Assembly: GCA_001797465.1 (NCBI GenBank)
Contig: MGPQ01000017.1
Span: 56,039-105,241 of the forward strand
Length of the DNA: 49,203 nt
Reading direction: 5' to 3'
Origin: Deltaproteobacteria bacterium GWB2_55_19
GTDB taxonomy: Bacteria; Desulfobacterota; GWC2-55-46
Shown here: positions 1 to 7,980 of the stretch, one piece after another
Position numbering within the stretch: position 1 is the first letter of the stretch
Layout of the letters: every line of letters starts with the position of its first letter
Program-made: the position numbers and the translations under genes
The notes under the pieces: generated by a model
What the model was told of the DNA's origin: nothing
The model's database searches: none
The model's input: only the letters and a program-made list of their open reading frames with translations

Positions 1-134
1 CCTGCCTCAAGCAAGGCGAGAGCGCCCATACCGAGCGCAAAGGCGATGTTCGAAGCATGCCTGGGGTTCCGGGACAGGGTGAAGGCGCCGAGCGCCAGGC
101 ATACGACCGAGGCTATTATTGTCAGTATCATCAT
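1..134 (-). CDS. 5' end of a membrane sensor, possibly PrsK-like histidine kinase (partial)
   Basis: An open frame starts at an ATG pair (132-134, 129-131) and runs off the left edge with no stop; an in-frame TAA at 147-149 closes the frame upstream. The 44 visible residues begin MMILTIIASVVCLALGAF, a first transmembrane helix. A short basic loop with SRNPRHASN follows, then a second hydrophobic stretch (IAFALGMGALALLEAG). This helix, 'R.P.H..N.AFALG' loop, helix pattern is what I recall from the N-terminal membrane domain of histidine kinases such as PrsK, the XrtA-associated sensor kinase. The neighbouring EPS/exosortase locus makes that identity plausible. The kinase domain is outside the window, so only 'membrane protein start' is firm. 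Confidence 0.5.
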   Translation of the reverse strand, partial: MMILTIIASVVCLALGAFTLSRNPRHASNIAFALGMGALALLEA

Positions 135-328
135 GTATTCAACCGCTTACGCAGGATTCCCCGCCCAGCGCGACGGACAGGGGCTTAAAAAATATAGTGT
201 GACTCTAATCACTTGAAGGCATCCCTGGTCCCTGATAACCTTAAAGAGTAATGACCATCCGCCCGTTCAACAAAGTCACGCCCTTCTTTTATGGTCTTTT
301 TGCTATTTTAATAATCAGGCGATTCTGT

Positions 329-334
329 TAAAAT
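329..334 (+). promoter_or_regulatory. Candidate extended -10 promoter for the secreted protein gene
   Basis: TAAAAT at 329-334 is preceded by TGT, forming an extended -10 (TGTTAAAAT). The hexamer 17 bp upstream (TTTTAA, 306-311) is a poor -35. Transcription would start near 341, giving a leader of about 55 nt before the ATG at 396. The 135-395 stretch between the two divergent genes shows no other clear structure. Confidence 0.3.
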
Positions 335-395
335 ACGTACAGTTTTGTCCCTTACGCATTATACCGTTAACCTAAACCGCGGGGTGATGGAAGAT

Positions 396-1481
396 ATGAA
401 AGGTGCTATCCGTTTAACAGCAGTTTTTTTTGCGCTATCCGCGCTTGCTTCTCCGGAGGCGTTTGCCCAGCCAAGCGTAACGACGTTAAGCGGCACGATT
501 GCCAGCGGCCAGGCGCTCACCATAATCGGGGCCGGATTCGGCGCAAAGACGCAGGTACAGCCGGTATCGTGGGACGATTTCGACGGCGGGACAAACAGCT
601 CGACCCTGGGCGCTCCCGTAATCGGAGATACCTGGACATTCCACAATCTGGCTACAAGCTCTCCGGTAAGCGCCTCGTACAGCAATGCGCTTTTGCGGAC
701 AAACAGCTCGCTTTCCGCCAAGTGTTCGATGTCGGCGAGCAATGGCCAGAGCGTCTGCTCATTCGGATGGACCGGCCACAGCCATTCTCAATTGTATTTT
801 ACATACTGGCGTTATAATACACCCTCCGGCACGGTGACGAGAAACCACAAGCAGTTTTATGTCTTCGGGAACAGCTCAAGCGATCTGCCGCAGGTGCTCC
901 TGGCCTCAATCCCGTGCGCCGACCCGACATGGCAGGTCTACGACAACCAGGACGAGAACGAGTACAACACCGCCGGATGGACCTTCGACAACACCAACGA
1001 CTTGTGGCAGAGGTGGGAGGTATTAGTCAAATTAAACGAGCCGTACACGTCAAGCAACGGGGTTTTCCAGGTCTGGAAAGACGGCGTTTTAGGCGTCGAT
1101 GTTTCCACGATGAAGATACGCGACACAGACAATTTATTCGACGATTTCAGGCTCGGGAACATGCACGCCCATGACGCCCTGGGGCAATGCGCCGCCGGAG
1201 GCGATAACGTAGTCTACTTCGACGACCTCTATATCGATACAACGCCTCAGAGGGTGGAGATAAGCGACTCGCCTACCTGGGCGTCAAGCACCCATCGGGA
1301 GATCCAGCTGTTGACGTCCTGGTCAGACACTTCGGTTACGGTCACCCTCCGGAACGGCGCTTTTTCGACCCTTAATAATCTCTATCTGTATGTTGTCGAT
1401 GCGAATGGAGACGCGAACTCAGAGGGACACCTTTTGTGCACCGGTTGCCCCGCCGCCCCAACCAGCGTCGTTGAGCAGTAA
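396..1481 (+). CDS. Secreted protein with IPT/TIG-like segment and ConA-like beta-sandwich
   Basis: This is the only plus-strand gene in the EPS half of the window. From the chosen ATG the protein has 361 residues: a signal peptide (MKGAIRLTAVFFALSALASP, cleavage likely after AFA), an IPT/TIG-like strand set (SGTIASGQALTIIGAGFG), then a long beta-rich part. The motifs WQRWEVLVKLNEP and FQVWKDGVL resemble ConA-like polysaccharide-lyase/lectin folds (heparinase- or glucuronan-lyase-like); that is inference by fold appearance. Starts at TTG 345, GTG 384 and ATG 387 are also in frame; 396 gives the best signal peptide and has a GGTGAT-like ribosome site. There is no PEP-CTERM tail, so it is not an obvious exosortase substrate. 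It converges on the EPS operon end and could bind or cleave the polysaccharide. Confidence 0.7.
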   Translation: MKGAIRLTAVFFALSALASPEAFAQPSVTTLSGTIASGQALTIIGAGFGAKTQVQPVSWDDFDGGTNSSTLGAPVIGDTWTFHNLATSSPVSASYSNALLRTNSSLSAKCSMSASNGQSVCSFGWTGHSHSQLYFTYWRYNTPSGTVTRNHKQFYVFGNSSSDLPQVLLASIPCADPTWQVYDNQDENEYNTAGWTFDNTNDLWQRWEVLVKLNEPYTSSNGVFQVWKDGVLGVDVSTMKIRDTDNLFDDFRLGNMHAHDALGQCAAGGDNVVYFDDLYIDTTPQRVEISDSPTWASSTHREIQLLTSWSDTSVTVTLRNGAFSTLNNLYLYVVDANGDANSEGHLLCTGCPAAPTSVVEQ

Positions 1482-1552
1482 TTTGAAAGAGGCGCTCAGC
1501 CGTGGAGGAAAAGTGTCTCTCCCGGCTTTCATGTCTTATCCGGGCGGAATGA

Positions 1553-2521
1553 TCAGACTCCGGCGTTTTTTTTGAAATCCGTAAATTTTTCTTCCCAGCT
1601 CGACCGTAGCTCCTCCCTGAACTCCTTTACCTCTTCTTCGAGCTCCTCCTGAGTGCTTAACGCGGCCCGTATCGCCTCCGCTATCCCTTCGGCGGTATTC
1701 CCGGCGTATACGCACCCGCTTGTGAAATATTCCATGAGGGCCAACGTCTTCGAGATTATGAACGGCTTGCCAAGCGCGACGGCCTCATATGCCCCGCATA
1801 AAAGACAGTCCTCGCGCGTCGTCAGATCCACCAGCACATCCGCCGAGCTCAAAAGGCCCAGATATTCCTCCTCGGGCAGAAAACCCGTAAGCACGACGTT
1901 CTCCGGAAGCGCCTCGCGGCGTATGCCCGGCGCTTTTCTGTAATTGCCGGTAATATACACGCAGACCCCGCTACCCACCCTTGAAGCCGCCTCTATCACT
2001 TCGTTATAAGGCTCGTCCCATGAAAAACTGCAGATATACAGGATGTTTTTCGCGCCTTTCAATTTTATGGCCTTTCCCGGGCTGATACCCGGAAGCCTGT
2101 CCTGCAGGACAAACCCCATTCCCCTGTTCCGCTCGACAGCATCTTTCAAGGAAGATGTCGTGACTATCGTAAGGTCCGACTTCCTGTGGATATACCTGCA
2201 GACCAGGTTTAGCAGGGCGGACTTCCCGTCAAAAGGGAATACGCCGGAGGTGTGCGCGTCGACGATCAATCTCTTGCCGAAGGCCAATTTATAAAATACC
2301 CCCAGAAGGGAAAGCGCCAGCGACGGGTTCTGCACGAACAGCAGATCGGGCCTTTCCTCCATTAATTTAAGGACGGTCCTGACGGTAAGGACGACATACC
2401 TCGATATCCGGCTTCCTTTGCTCGTGAATGTGTATAGCGGAACGCCGAGCGCGCCGCAGAGTTCAGTCGTCCTTCTGTGATCCTCCCATGAAATCCATAT
2501 TGCCCGCTTGCCGGACTTCAT
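1553..2521 (-). CDS. GT4-family glycosyltransferase
   Basis: This is a 322-residue two-Rossmann protein and the last gene of the EPS operon. The N-terminal half opens with KRAIWISWEDHRRT and includes LIVDAHTSG. The C-terminal donor-binding half has NILYICSFSWDEPYNE, VVLTGFLPEEEYLGLLSSAD and the nucleotide-sugar ribose site around CGAYEAVALGKP. Only the second glutamate of the EX7E motif is evident, as in some GT4 subgroups. It likely adds one sugar to the lipid-linked repeat at the inner membrane face. I chose the ATG at 2521 because AAGG precedes it and it leaves 20 bp after the upstream stop. The frame is open to 2563, which would overlap the radical SAM gene. Donor and acceptor cannot be told from sequence. 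Confidence 0.8.
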   Translation of the reverse strand: MKSGKRAIWISWEDHRRTTELCGALGVPLYTFTSKGSRISRYVVLTVRTVLKLMEERPDLLFVQNPSLALSLLGVFYKLAFGKRLIVDAHTSGVFPFDGKSALLNLVCRYIHRKSDLTIVTTSSLKDAVERNRGMGFVLQDRLPGISPGKAIKLKGAKNILYICSFSWDEPYNEVIEAASRVGSGVCVYITGNYRKAPGIRREALPENVVLTGFLPEEEYLGLLSSADVLVDLTTREDCLLCGAYEAVALGKPFIISKTLALMEYFTSGCVYAGNTAEGIAEAIRAALSTQEELEEEVKEFREELRSSWEEKFTDFKKNAGV

Positions 2522-2541
2522 TCTACCTTGCGGGACGACCA

Positions 2542-3534
2542 TCAGACCGGGCATCTGAAGCAAGTCCCCTCTCCTTTATTGAGTTTGTTCCTGAGAGCGT
2601 ATTTACGCCTGGAATTGACGTATATGCTGTCGTTCCATATCTCGGAGATCTTTATCTCTTTTAAATTCCTGAACTTTCTCGCCGGGTTATTCGCGACATG
2701 ACAGCAGGGGTAGATGTCCCCGTTCCACTGAACTGCTATCGCGAACCATAGCCACCTGCATATCTTTCTTTTGGCCTTGTACGCCTTCACTCGGTTTTTC
2801 TGGGTCGTCGCGCTGTTTTCCCGCGAACTCCAGTCAGGTATGGTGTTAAAGTAATTTATCCCGAGCCTCGCAGCGGTCTTCTGCGCCTCCTCCATCTCGC
2901 CCTTGTTGAAGTCGGTCCTTATATACTGCCATTCTATCTCCGGGAGGGCTGAGTTCATCTCTCTTTTGCACCTGACGAATGTCTCAAGGTTCCTCATCAC
3001 CAGGTTGAAGTCCCCTCCCGCCCGCACCTTTTCGTAGGACTCGCTTGTGGCGCCGTCTATCGCAATTATCAGCTTGTCGAGCCCGGCATTGATGAGGCCG
3101 CGGGCCATCGACTCGGTCATGAAGTGCATGTTCGTGCTTATCACGGTCCCTATGTTCCGTTGGTTGGAAAGCTCGACCATCCCGCATATATCCTTGTTCG
3201 AAAGCGGCTCTCCCCACACATATAGCGCGGCCTCGAGGATATAATCGCCGATGTCGTCGAGGATAGATTTATAGAGGCCGATCGTCATCCTGCCGTCGTC
3301 GAGCTTGAGATTGGACTTTCCGCTCCTGCATCCGTCGCATTTAAGGTTGCAGAAGCTCGAAGACTCCACCTTCAGGAGGAACGGCCTGCCAAAGACCTTG
3401 GGCCTTCTCAGGAAATACTGCGGCAGGACAAAGGCGACGTTGGCGAGCTTCTTGACGGTAAGATGCCTCCAGGCGATCTTGAAATGCCTGAAGAACGAGT
3501 CAAGCGCCCTGTAATTCATCCATCTCTTTTTCAT
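2542..3534 (-). CDS. Radical SAM protein with C-terminal SPASM-like domain
   Basis: This 330-residue protein has the iron-sulfur motif CNLKCDGC at residues 62-69 (Cys 62, 66, 69; Cx3Cx2C), which binds the SAM-cleaving 4Fe-4S cluster. A TIM-barrel core follows with GEPLSNKD and ISTNMHFM. The C-terminal extension has cysteines in ICRWLW, IYPCCHV and CFRCP, which suits a SPASM/twitch auxiliary cluster. GGAG sits 6 bp before the ATG. Radical SAM/SPASM proteins in polysaccharide loci are usually of unknown substrate; sugar or peptide modification is possible. It is tightly packed between GT4 genes, so it probably acts on the EPS repeat or a linked molecule. A second radical SAM gene lies at 18277-19368 and is only distantly similar. 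Confidence 0.85.
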   Translation of the reverse strand: MKKRWMNYRALDSFFRHFKIAWRHLTVKKLANVAFVLPQYFLRRPKVFGRPFLLKVESSSFCNLKCDGCRSGKSNLKLDDGRMTIGLYKSILDDIGDYILEAALYVWGEPLSNKDICGMVELSNQRNIGTVISTNMHFMTESMARGLINAGLDKLIIAIDGATSESYEKVRAGGDFNLVMRNLETFVRCKREMNSALPEIEWQYIRTDFNKGEMEEAQKTAARLGINYFNTIPDWSSRENSATTQKNRVKAYKAKRKICRWLWFAIAVQWNGDIYPCCHVANNPARKFRNLKEIKISEIWNDSIYVNSRRKYALRNKLNKGEGTCFRCPV

Positions 3535-3553
3535 GCAATCTCCACTTGTAAAA

Positions 3554-4648
3554 TCAGCCCAGATAAACGTCCATATATTTGCTGACCATGCCGCCTATCA
3601 GAAAGCGTCCGGTCACCTTTTCAAAGGCCTTAGAGGCGAGATCCCTCCTCAACTCCGGGTCCCCACGCAGTCGCTCAATCGCCCTTGCGAGCCCGGATAT
3701 GTCACCCGGCGCCACCAGGACCGAATCTATTCCGCTCTCGAGTATCTCCCCGAGCCCGCCGACGCCCGAGGCCACGACCGGCACCTTAAGATACATCGCC
3801 TCAAGGAGTGTATACGGAAGCCCTTCGTGCAGGGACGGCATCACCAGGAGGTCGAGCGACCTGATGCATCCGTATATATCCTTTCTGAAACCGTGGAAGA
3901 CCACCTTGTCCGACAGGGAATGCCTCTCGCAAAAGGCCTTAAGCGCCTTTTCAAGGTCCCCGGCCCCGTATACATTAAGTCTTAAGTCCGGCTCCCCTCC
4001 GAGACGCCTCATCGCCTCCAGGAGATATATATGCCCCTTTACAGCCGATAGGCGTCCTATGATGCCTATCTCGAATCTCCCGGCGTCCGCCGCCACTATC
4101 CTGAGCGCCTCCGCCGGCTCTATCGCACTGATGCCGTTATAAATCACGGTGCCGCCTCCGTTACTGCCGGACCCTCCGCAACAGGACTGGATATCCCTGG
4201 ACACAAAGACCACCTTTGAGACAAAGGCCTTCGTCACGAGCCTGTCGAGGAGGAGGTTAAACCTCATCCTTGCGCCATTGAGCCCGCTTGAAGGCTCGAG
4301 CCTTCCGTGCTCCGTCTTGACTACCCTCGCCCCGCACGCCTTCGCGGCCATTGCGCAGAGTATATTCGCCTTGTAACCGTTATTATGGACGACATTTATC
4401 CCCTCTTTCCTGAAAAGCCTCGCCAATCCAACCACGGCCAGAGGGCTGTATTTGAACGAGGACATGACAAAGGTCCTTACGCCGGCCCCACGCAACCTCT
4501 CAGAGAGCATGCCTTCATTGAAGAGCACCACTATCACTCGCACGGACGGGTCTTTGCCGAGCTCGGTCGCGAAACTGTATATGAACTGCTCGACGCCGCC
4601 GTAGAGTTCGCCTGTCGAACATATCGCTAGCCTGAGCGGACCCGCCAT
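3554..4648 (-). CDS. GT4-family glycosyltransferase
   Basis: This is a 364-residue GT-B fold enzyme. The N-terminal acceptor domain has STGELYGGVEQFIYSFA, where the glycine loop binds the donor phosphate, and VVHNNGYKANIL. The donor domain has GIIGRLSAVKGHIYLLEA, VVFHGFRKDIYG and the EX7E motif in PSLHEGLPYTLLEAMYLK, followed by PVVASGVGG. This is classic glycosyl transferase group 1. The ATG at 4648 is one base after the TGA of the polymerase gene and has AGAGG nine bases upstream; an in-frame ATG at 4678 would overlap that gene. Coupled translation with the polymerase gene is likely. It builds part of the EPS repeat in the cytoplasm. Confidence 0.88.
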   Translation of the reverse strand: MAGPLRLAICSTGELYGGVEQFIYSFATELGKDPSVRVIVVLFNEGMLSERLRGAGVRTFVMSSFKYSPLAVVGLARLFRKEGINVVHNNGYKANILCAMAAKACGARVVKTEHGRLEPSSGLNGARMRFNLLLDRLVTKAFVSKVVFVSRDIQSCCGGSGSNGGGTVIYNGISAIEPAEALRIVAADAGRFEIGIIGRLSAVKGHIYLLEAMRRLGGEPDLRLNVYGAGDLEKALKAFCERHSLSDKVVFHGFRKDIYGCIRSLDLLVMPSLHEGLPYTLLEAMYLKVPVVASGVGGLGEILESGIDSVLVAPGDISGLARAIERLRGDPELRRDLASKAFEKVTGRFLIGGMVSKYMDVYLG

Positions 4649-4649
4649 G

Positions 4650-5885
4650 TCAACAGGCCTCTGCAAGGCCTTTTCCATTTTCCGTAGCCAGGCGCTTCGT
4701 AACCACTATGAGCCCTCCGAAAAGGTACCATTCGTAGCTGGAGAGCCCGTAGCTCGCAAAACTGAAAAGGATATTCATTAAAAACCAGACCTGCAGGGCG
4801 CTCGTGAGCCCGACGAAAAAATCGTCCCTGTCAACGCGCCTCTTCATATCGCGGGAGAGCGACCTGAGCCTTGAGAACAGCGTCCACGCGTAGAACAAAA
4901 ATAGCAACAGCCCGGCGATGCCGATCTCTATCAATATCTCAGCGTAAAGGTTATGTGCCTTAAGCCCTTTTCCGGCGATGTTCGCCATAGCCTCAAGAGA
5001 GGTGCCGAGGCCGTGCCCCAGGATCGGCCTTTCCATGGAAATCCTGAAGTTGTCTTTGACCCCTTCTATCCTGGTGGATGCCGTCTCCGAGCCCCTGACG
5101 TCGCTCTCGGTTATCGAGAGGTATCTTTCCATATGTTCGTCGTCCATATTCGCAATGGCCAGGGACCCGGCGAGGACCAATATGACGGCTAACACGACCT
5201 TATGCCTGCTTTTGACGAATATCCCGGCCACTATGACCCCAAGCGCCAGGAACCCCGACCTCGACGCCGTCAGGACAAGGGCGTAGACCAATAGCGGAAG
5301 GCCGGCGATATAAACGGCCTTTAAGCCGATCGACCGGCGAAGCGAGAGGTAATGGAGGAAAGGGATCACCGAGGTTATCACGTACGCGAGCCCGTTCGGG
5401 TTTATGATGTCATACGGAGACCCCGCCAGTCTCTCCATTGTGGCGCCTCCGCCGAGGTGCGTGGACCCGCCCCAGTAGCCATACGCCGCGTTCATATATA
5501 GAGGCTCCAGTACCCTGAACGTCTGCACAACGATAAAAATCAACAGAAAGACCTTGAGCTTCTTTTCCGTATCCACCAGAGATACGGTGAAAAAGTAAAA
5601 GACTAAAGCCTTGATAAAATCTGGTATCCCCGCCTTTATTACGCTTCCAGGCCAGGCCACAAACGGCACAGTAATGAGAATATACAGAAAAAGTAGCGCA
5701 AGCACCCTGTCCAGGCCGCGGTCGCCCTCATACTTGTCCTTACTGCCCCCCAGCACAAAAATGGTTATAAGGGCGATGAGGATAAGGTCGAACCTGATGG
5801 CGCCGAGGAACGGGACCCTGGTGGGAAGATGCGTAAACCAGCTTATGATGAAGAGCATGTATAGCTTGAAGGCTGTATCCCGCAC
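4650..5885 (-). CDS. O-antigen ligase / Wzy-type polysaccharide polymerase
   Basis: This is a 411-residue polytopic membrane protein with about ten hydrophobic helices. The Wzy_C-like periplasmic loop lies near residues 260-310: RPILGHGLGTSLEA, then KAHNLYAEILIEIGIAGL, the conserved 'H-N-x-x-x-E' hallmark of O-antigen ligases and Wzy polymerases. It would join repeat units delivered by the flippase, or ligate glycan to a carrier. XrtA loci often carry an O-ligase-like gene (TIGR03097), but its N-terminus here does not look like that subfamily, so I give only the superfamily call. It sits 6 bp after the PaaK-like gene and one base before the GT4 gene. Confidence 0.85.
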   Translation of the reverse strand: MRDTAFKLYMLFIISWFTHLPTRVPFLGAIRFDLILIALITIFVLGGSKDKYEGDRGLDRVLALLFLYILITVPFVAWPGSVIKAGIPDFIKALVFYFFTVSLVDTEKKLKVFLLIFIVVQTFRVLEPLYMNAAYGYWGGSTHLGGGATMERLAGSPYDIINPNGLAYVITSVIPFLHYLSLRRSIGLKAVYIAGLPLLVYALVLTASRSGFLALGVIVAGIFVKSRHKVVLAVILVLAGSLAIANMDDEHMERYLSITESDVRGSETASTRIEGVKDNFRISMERPILGHGLGTSLEAMANIAGKGLKAHNLYAEILIEIGIAGLLLFLFYAWTLFSRLRSLSRDMKRRVDRDDFFVGLTSALQVWFLMNILFSFASYGLSSYEWYLFGGLIVVTKRLATENGKGLAEAC

Positions 5886-5891
5886 GCGCCT

Positions 5892-7244
5892 CTATACCCC
5901 CGGCACCCTGCAGATGGAGAACCGGTATTTGCCGGAGCGCTCCTGCGGGATGCTGTCCACATATTCTATTCTGATTTCTATGTCGCCGAAGACGCGGCGG
6001 AACTCATCGGAGAGCTCTAACGCGCTCTCTTCCGAGAAGTCAGCCCCTCTGACGAGTTTTATCGTGATGGATTCTACCGTATCCTGCACTATCTGCATCT
6101 GCTCGAGCCCCTTGATGGCCGTAAGGGTCCTCTCGACGAGCGATACCCCCGCGACCATCGAGCCGTCCTTTTTCAAAAGGAAGTCCGCGACCCTCCCGGC
6201 GACCCTTTCCATCAACGGAAGACCCCGCCCGCACTCGCAGCTCCGCTCCGTATATACGCCAACGTCTTCGATCCTGTACCTTATGAGGGGCATGCCCCGG
6301 TTGATGAGGTCCGTAACGACTATGGCCCCCTCCTCCTGCTCGCCCGCTGGCGCGCCGTCGTCTTTTATGAATTCGACGAGGAGGTGGTCGATGTTCAAAT
6401 GCATCCCGTTATGCCTCTCGCATTCGCAGGAGATGAGCCCGACCTCCTCGCACCCGTAGCGGTTCGTCACAGCGCACCCGAAGACCTCCTCGATGACCTC
6501 CCTCTCGTGCGGCATGAGCATCATGGAAGTAGAGATTATTCCTTTCGGCTTCAGGTCAGAGATGCGGTTATCCCGAAGGAACCCGGCAAATATATAGAGG
6601 GAGTGCGAGTGGCCGAAGATGACGGTCGGCTTGTATCTCTTGTAGATATCCACGAAGTCGCTCATGCTCTTGCGGTTCAGGTTAAGGGTGTCGAGATATA
6701 TCACCCTGTCGACGAGCGCGTTCCTCAAGACCTTCTTGAGGGTGTCGGCCAGGGGCGGGTTTCCCCAGAGGGCGGCTTTCTTGTCTCCAAGCTCCCAGTT
6801 GGCCCATCTGTCGCTCCTTATCGCGGCCGCGTTCCGCATCTCCTGGCAATCGGCGTCAAAGTAAAGCGTCAGGGACTTTCCGGTCGAGCCGCCTGTCTTC
6901 GCCGAGACAAGGTCCTCTTTCCTGTATCTTCCGGAGACGAGGCCCCCGGCATTTTCCCGTATCTCTTTCTTTGTAAGGATAGGGATCCTCCGGATATCGG
7001 CTCCGGTCCTTATGTCCTCCGGGCGCACCCCGGCAGAGTCAAAAGAGGCCCTGTAATAGGCGCAATTCTCGTACGCGTACCTTATTATCTCTTGCGCGCG
7101 GGCGAACTGGACCCGCATTAGCTCGGCGCGTCCCATCCACTGGGTGCCCTCAAGTGCCTTTAAGGTCTGGAGCCTTACGCTATGGTCCTTCAGGTCCCAG
7201 AGCGGATGAAAGAGGTTTTTTGAAAAGAAGTTAGAGAGCGTCAT
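5892..7244 (-). CDS. PaaK/CapK-like adenylate-forming enzyme
   Basis: This 450-residue ANL-superfamily enzyme shows TGGSTGK at residues 117-123 (AMP/phosphate loop), TNRYGCEEVGLISCEC (the acyl-adenylate motif, like YG.TE in phenylacetate-CoA ligase), and INRGMPLIRYRIEDVG with a following C.CG pair. Such proteins occur in capsule and EPS clusters as CapK or 'coenzyme F390 synthetase-like' proteins. They probably activate a carboxylic acid, or transfer acyl or amino-acid groups to sugars; the substrate is unknown. The start overlaps the end of the methyltransferase by 4 bp (ATGA), so the two are translationally coupled. Confidence 0.85.
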   Translation of the reverse strand: MTLSNFFSKNLFHPLWDLKDHSVRLQTLKALEGTQWMGRAELMRVQFARAQEIIRYAYENCAYYRASFDSAGVRPEDIRTGADIRRIPILTKKEIRENAGGLVSGRYRKEDLVSAKTGGSTGKSLTLYFDADCQEMRNAAAIRSDRWANWELGDKKAALWGNPPLADTLKKVLRNALVDRVIYLDTLNLNRKSMSDFVDIYKRYKPTVIFGHSHSLYIFAGFLRDNRISDLKPKGIISTSMMLMPHEREVIEEVFGCAVTNRYGCEEVGLISCECERHNGMHLNIDHLLVEFIKDDGAPAGEQEEGAIVVTDLINRGMPLIRYRIEDVGVYTERSCECGRGLPLMERVAGRVADFLLKKDGSMVAGVSLVERTLTAIKGLEQMQIVQDTVESITIKLVRGADFSEESALELSDEFRRVFGDIEIRIEYVDSIPQERSGKYRFSICRVPGV

Positions 7245-7968
7245 CTGCCAAATTCGTCCTGCCTGAACCAGAGGTATTTTAAAAGCCTTTTTATCCTGCC
7301 TGCCGTGTATATGTCTTCTCCGAGAGGAAGTTCCTTGAACGCGGAGAGTTTAAAAGATCCGGCGTGCCTCTCCGGGTGTTTTGAGAGGACATACAGGTAA
7401 TATATGGAACTGCCGGGCAGATCGACCCCTTTCCTGTATACGGGCTTGAAGCCGTGCTCACAAAAAATCCTTTCTATGCAGAAGGGGGTCATCCTCCAGT
7501 AATCCGAGTACCCGCCTTCCTCGTAATGGACCGACTGCACGAACGGGACGATGAAGACTATCGAATCCCTGCTCATGTCGCAGATGTTCTTTGCGGCCTG
7601 GAAAATGTTGAAGACATGCTCGAATACGGTATGCGTGAAACGCAGTCATACGCCTGGAAGTGCCCGCCGGGGAGAGGGGTGTTCAGGTCTATGTCCAGGC
7701 TGTCTTCGAGCGTTATCTGCATGCCGGTCTGCCTTCCTCCCCCGAGGTTTGAGACGAGGTATTCGTCGGCGCCCTTGAAGTAGTTCCTGTAGACGTCGCC
7801 GAATTTGTCCTCGTCCGCCCATCCGCTCACATTTATGACCCTGCCTTTGAAGTGCGGCGCTATCTTTGCGAGCTCGATATTGCTCCAGAGGCGCGCCCTC
7901 CTGAACACGGGCTCGTTTGCCTTTAAAAAACCGAGCCTGTTAAAAAAGACTCTTAGCCTTTTTCTCAT
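7241..7968 (-). pseudogene. SAM-dependent methyltransferase split by a frameshift
   Basis: Two adjacent frames form one class I methyltransferase. The first (7573-7968) starts MRKRLRVFFNRLGFLKANEP and carries VINVSGWADEDKFGD and LEDSLDIDLNTPLPGGHFQA. It then runs out of sense after AYDCV and stops. The second frame continues with FTHTVFEHVFNIFQAAKNIC, the expected 'D.v...vlEHv' motif IV region, and then MSRDSIVFIVPF. That part is open to 7241. The break falls at the triple A at 7638-7640 (TTT on the coding strand). One extra T would restore a single reading frame of about 241 residues. It is either a real inactivating deletion or a homopolymer sequencing error. Intact, it would methylate an EPS sugar. 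It overlaps the PaaK-like gene by 4 bp. Confidence 0.85.
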
Positions 7969-7980
7969 CGCGTTTTCTCT

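Noticed and set aside
396-1481. PEP-CTERM substrate for the exosortase
   Set aside because: The C-terminus ends CTGCPAAPTSVVEQ with no PEP motif, helix or basic tail.
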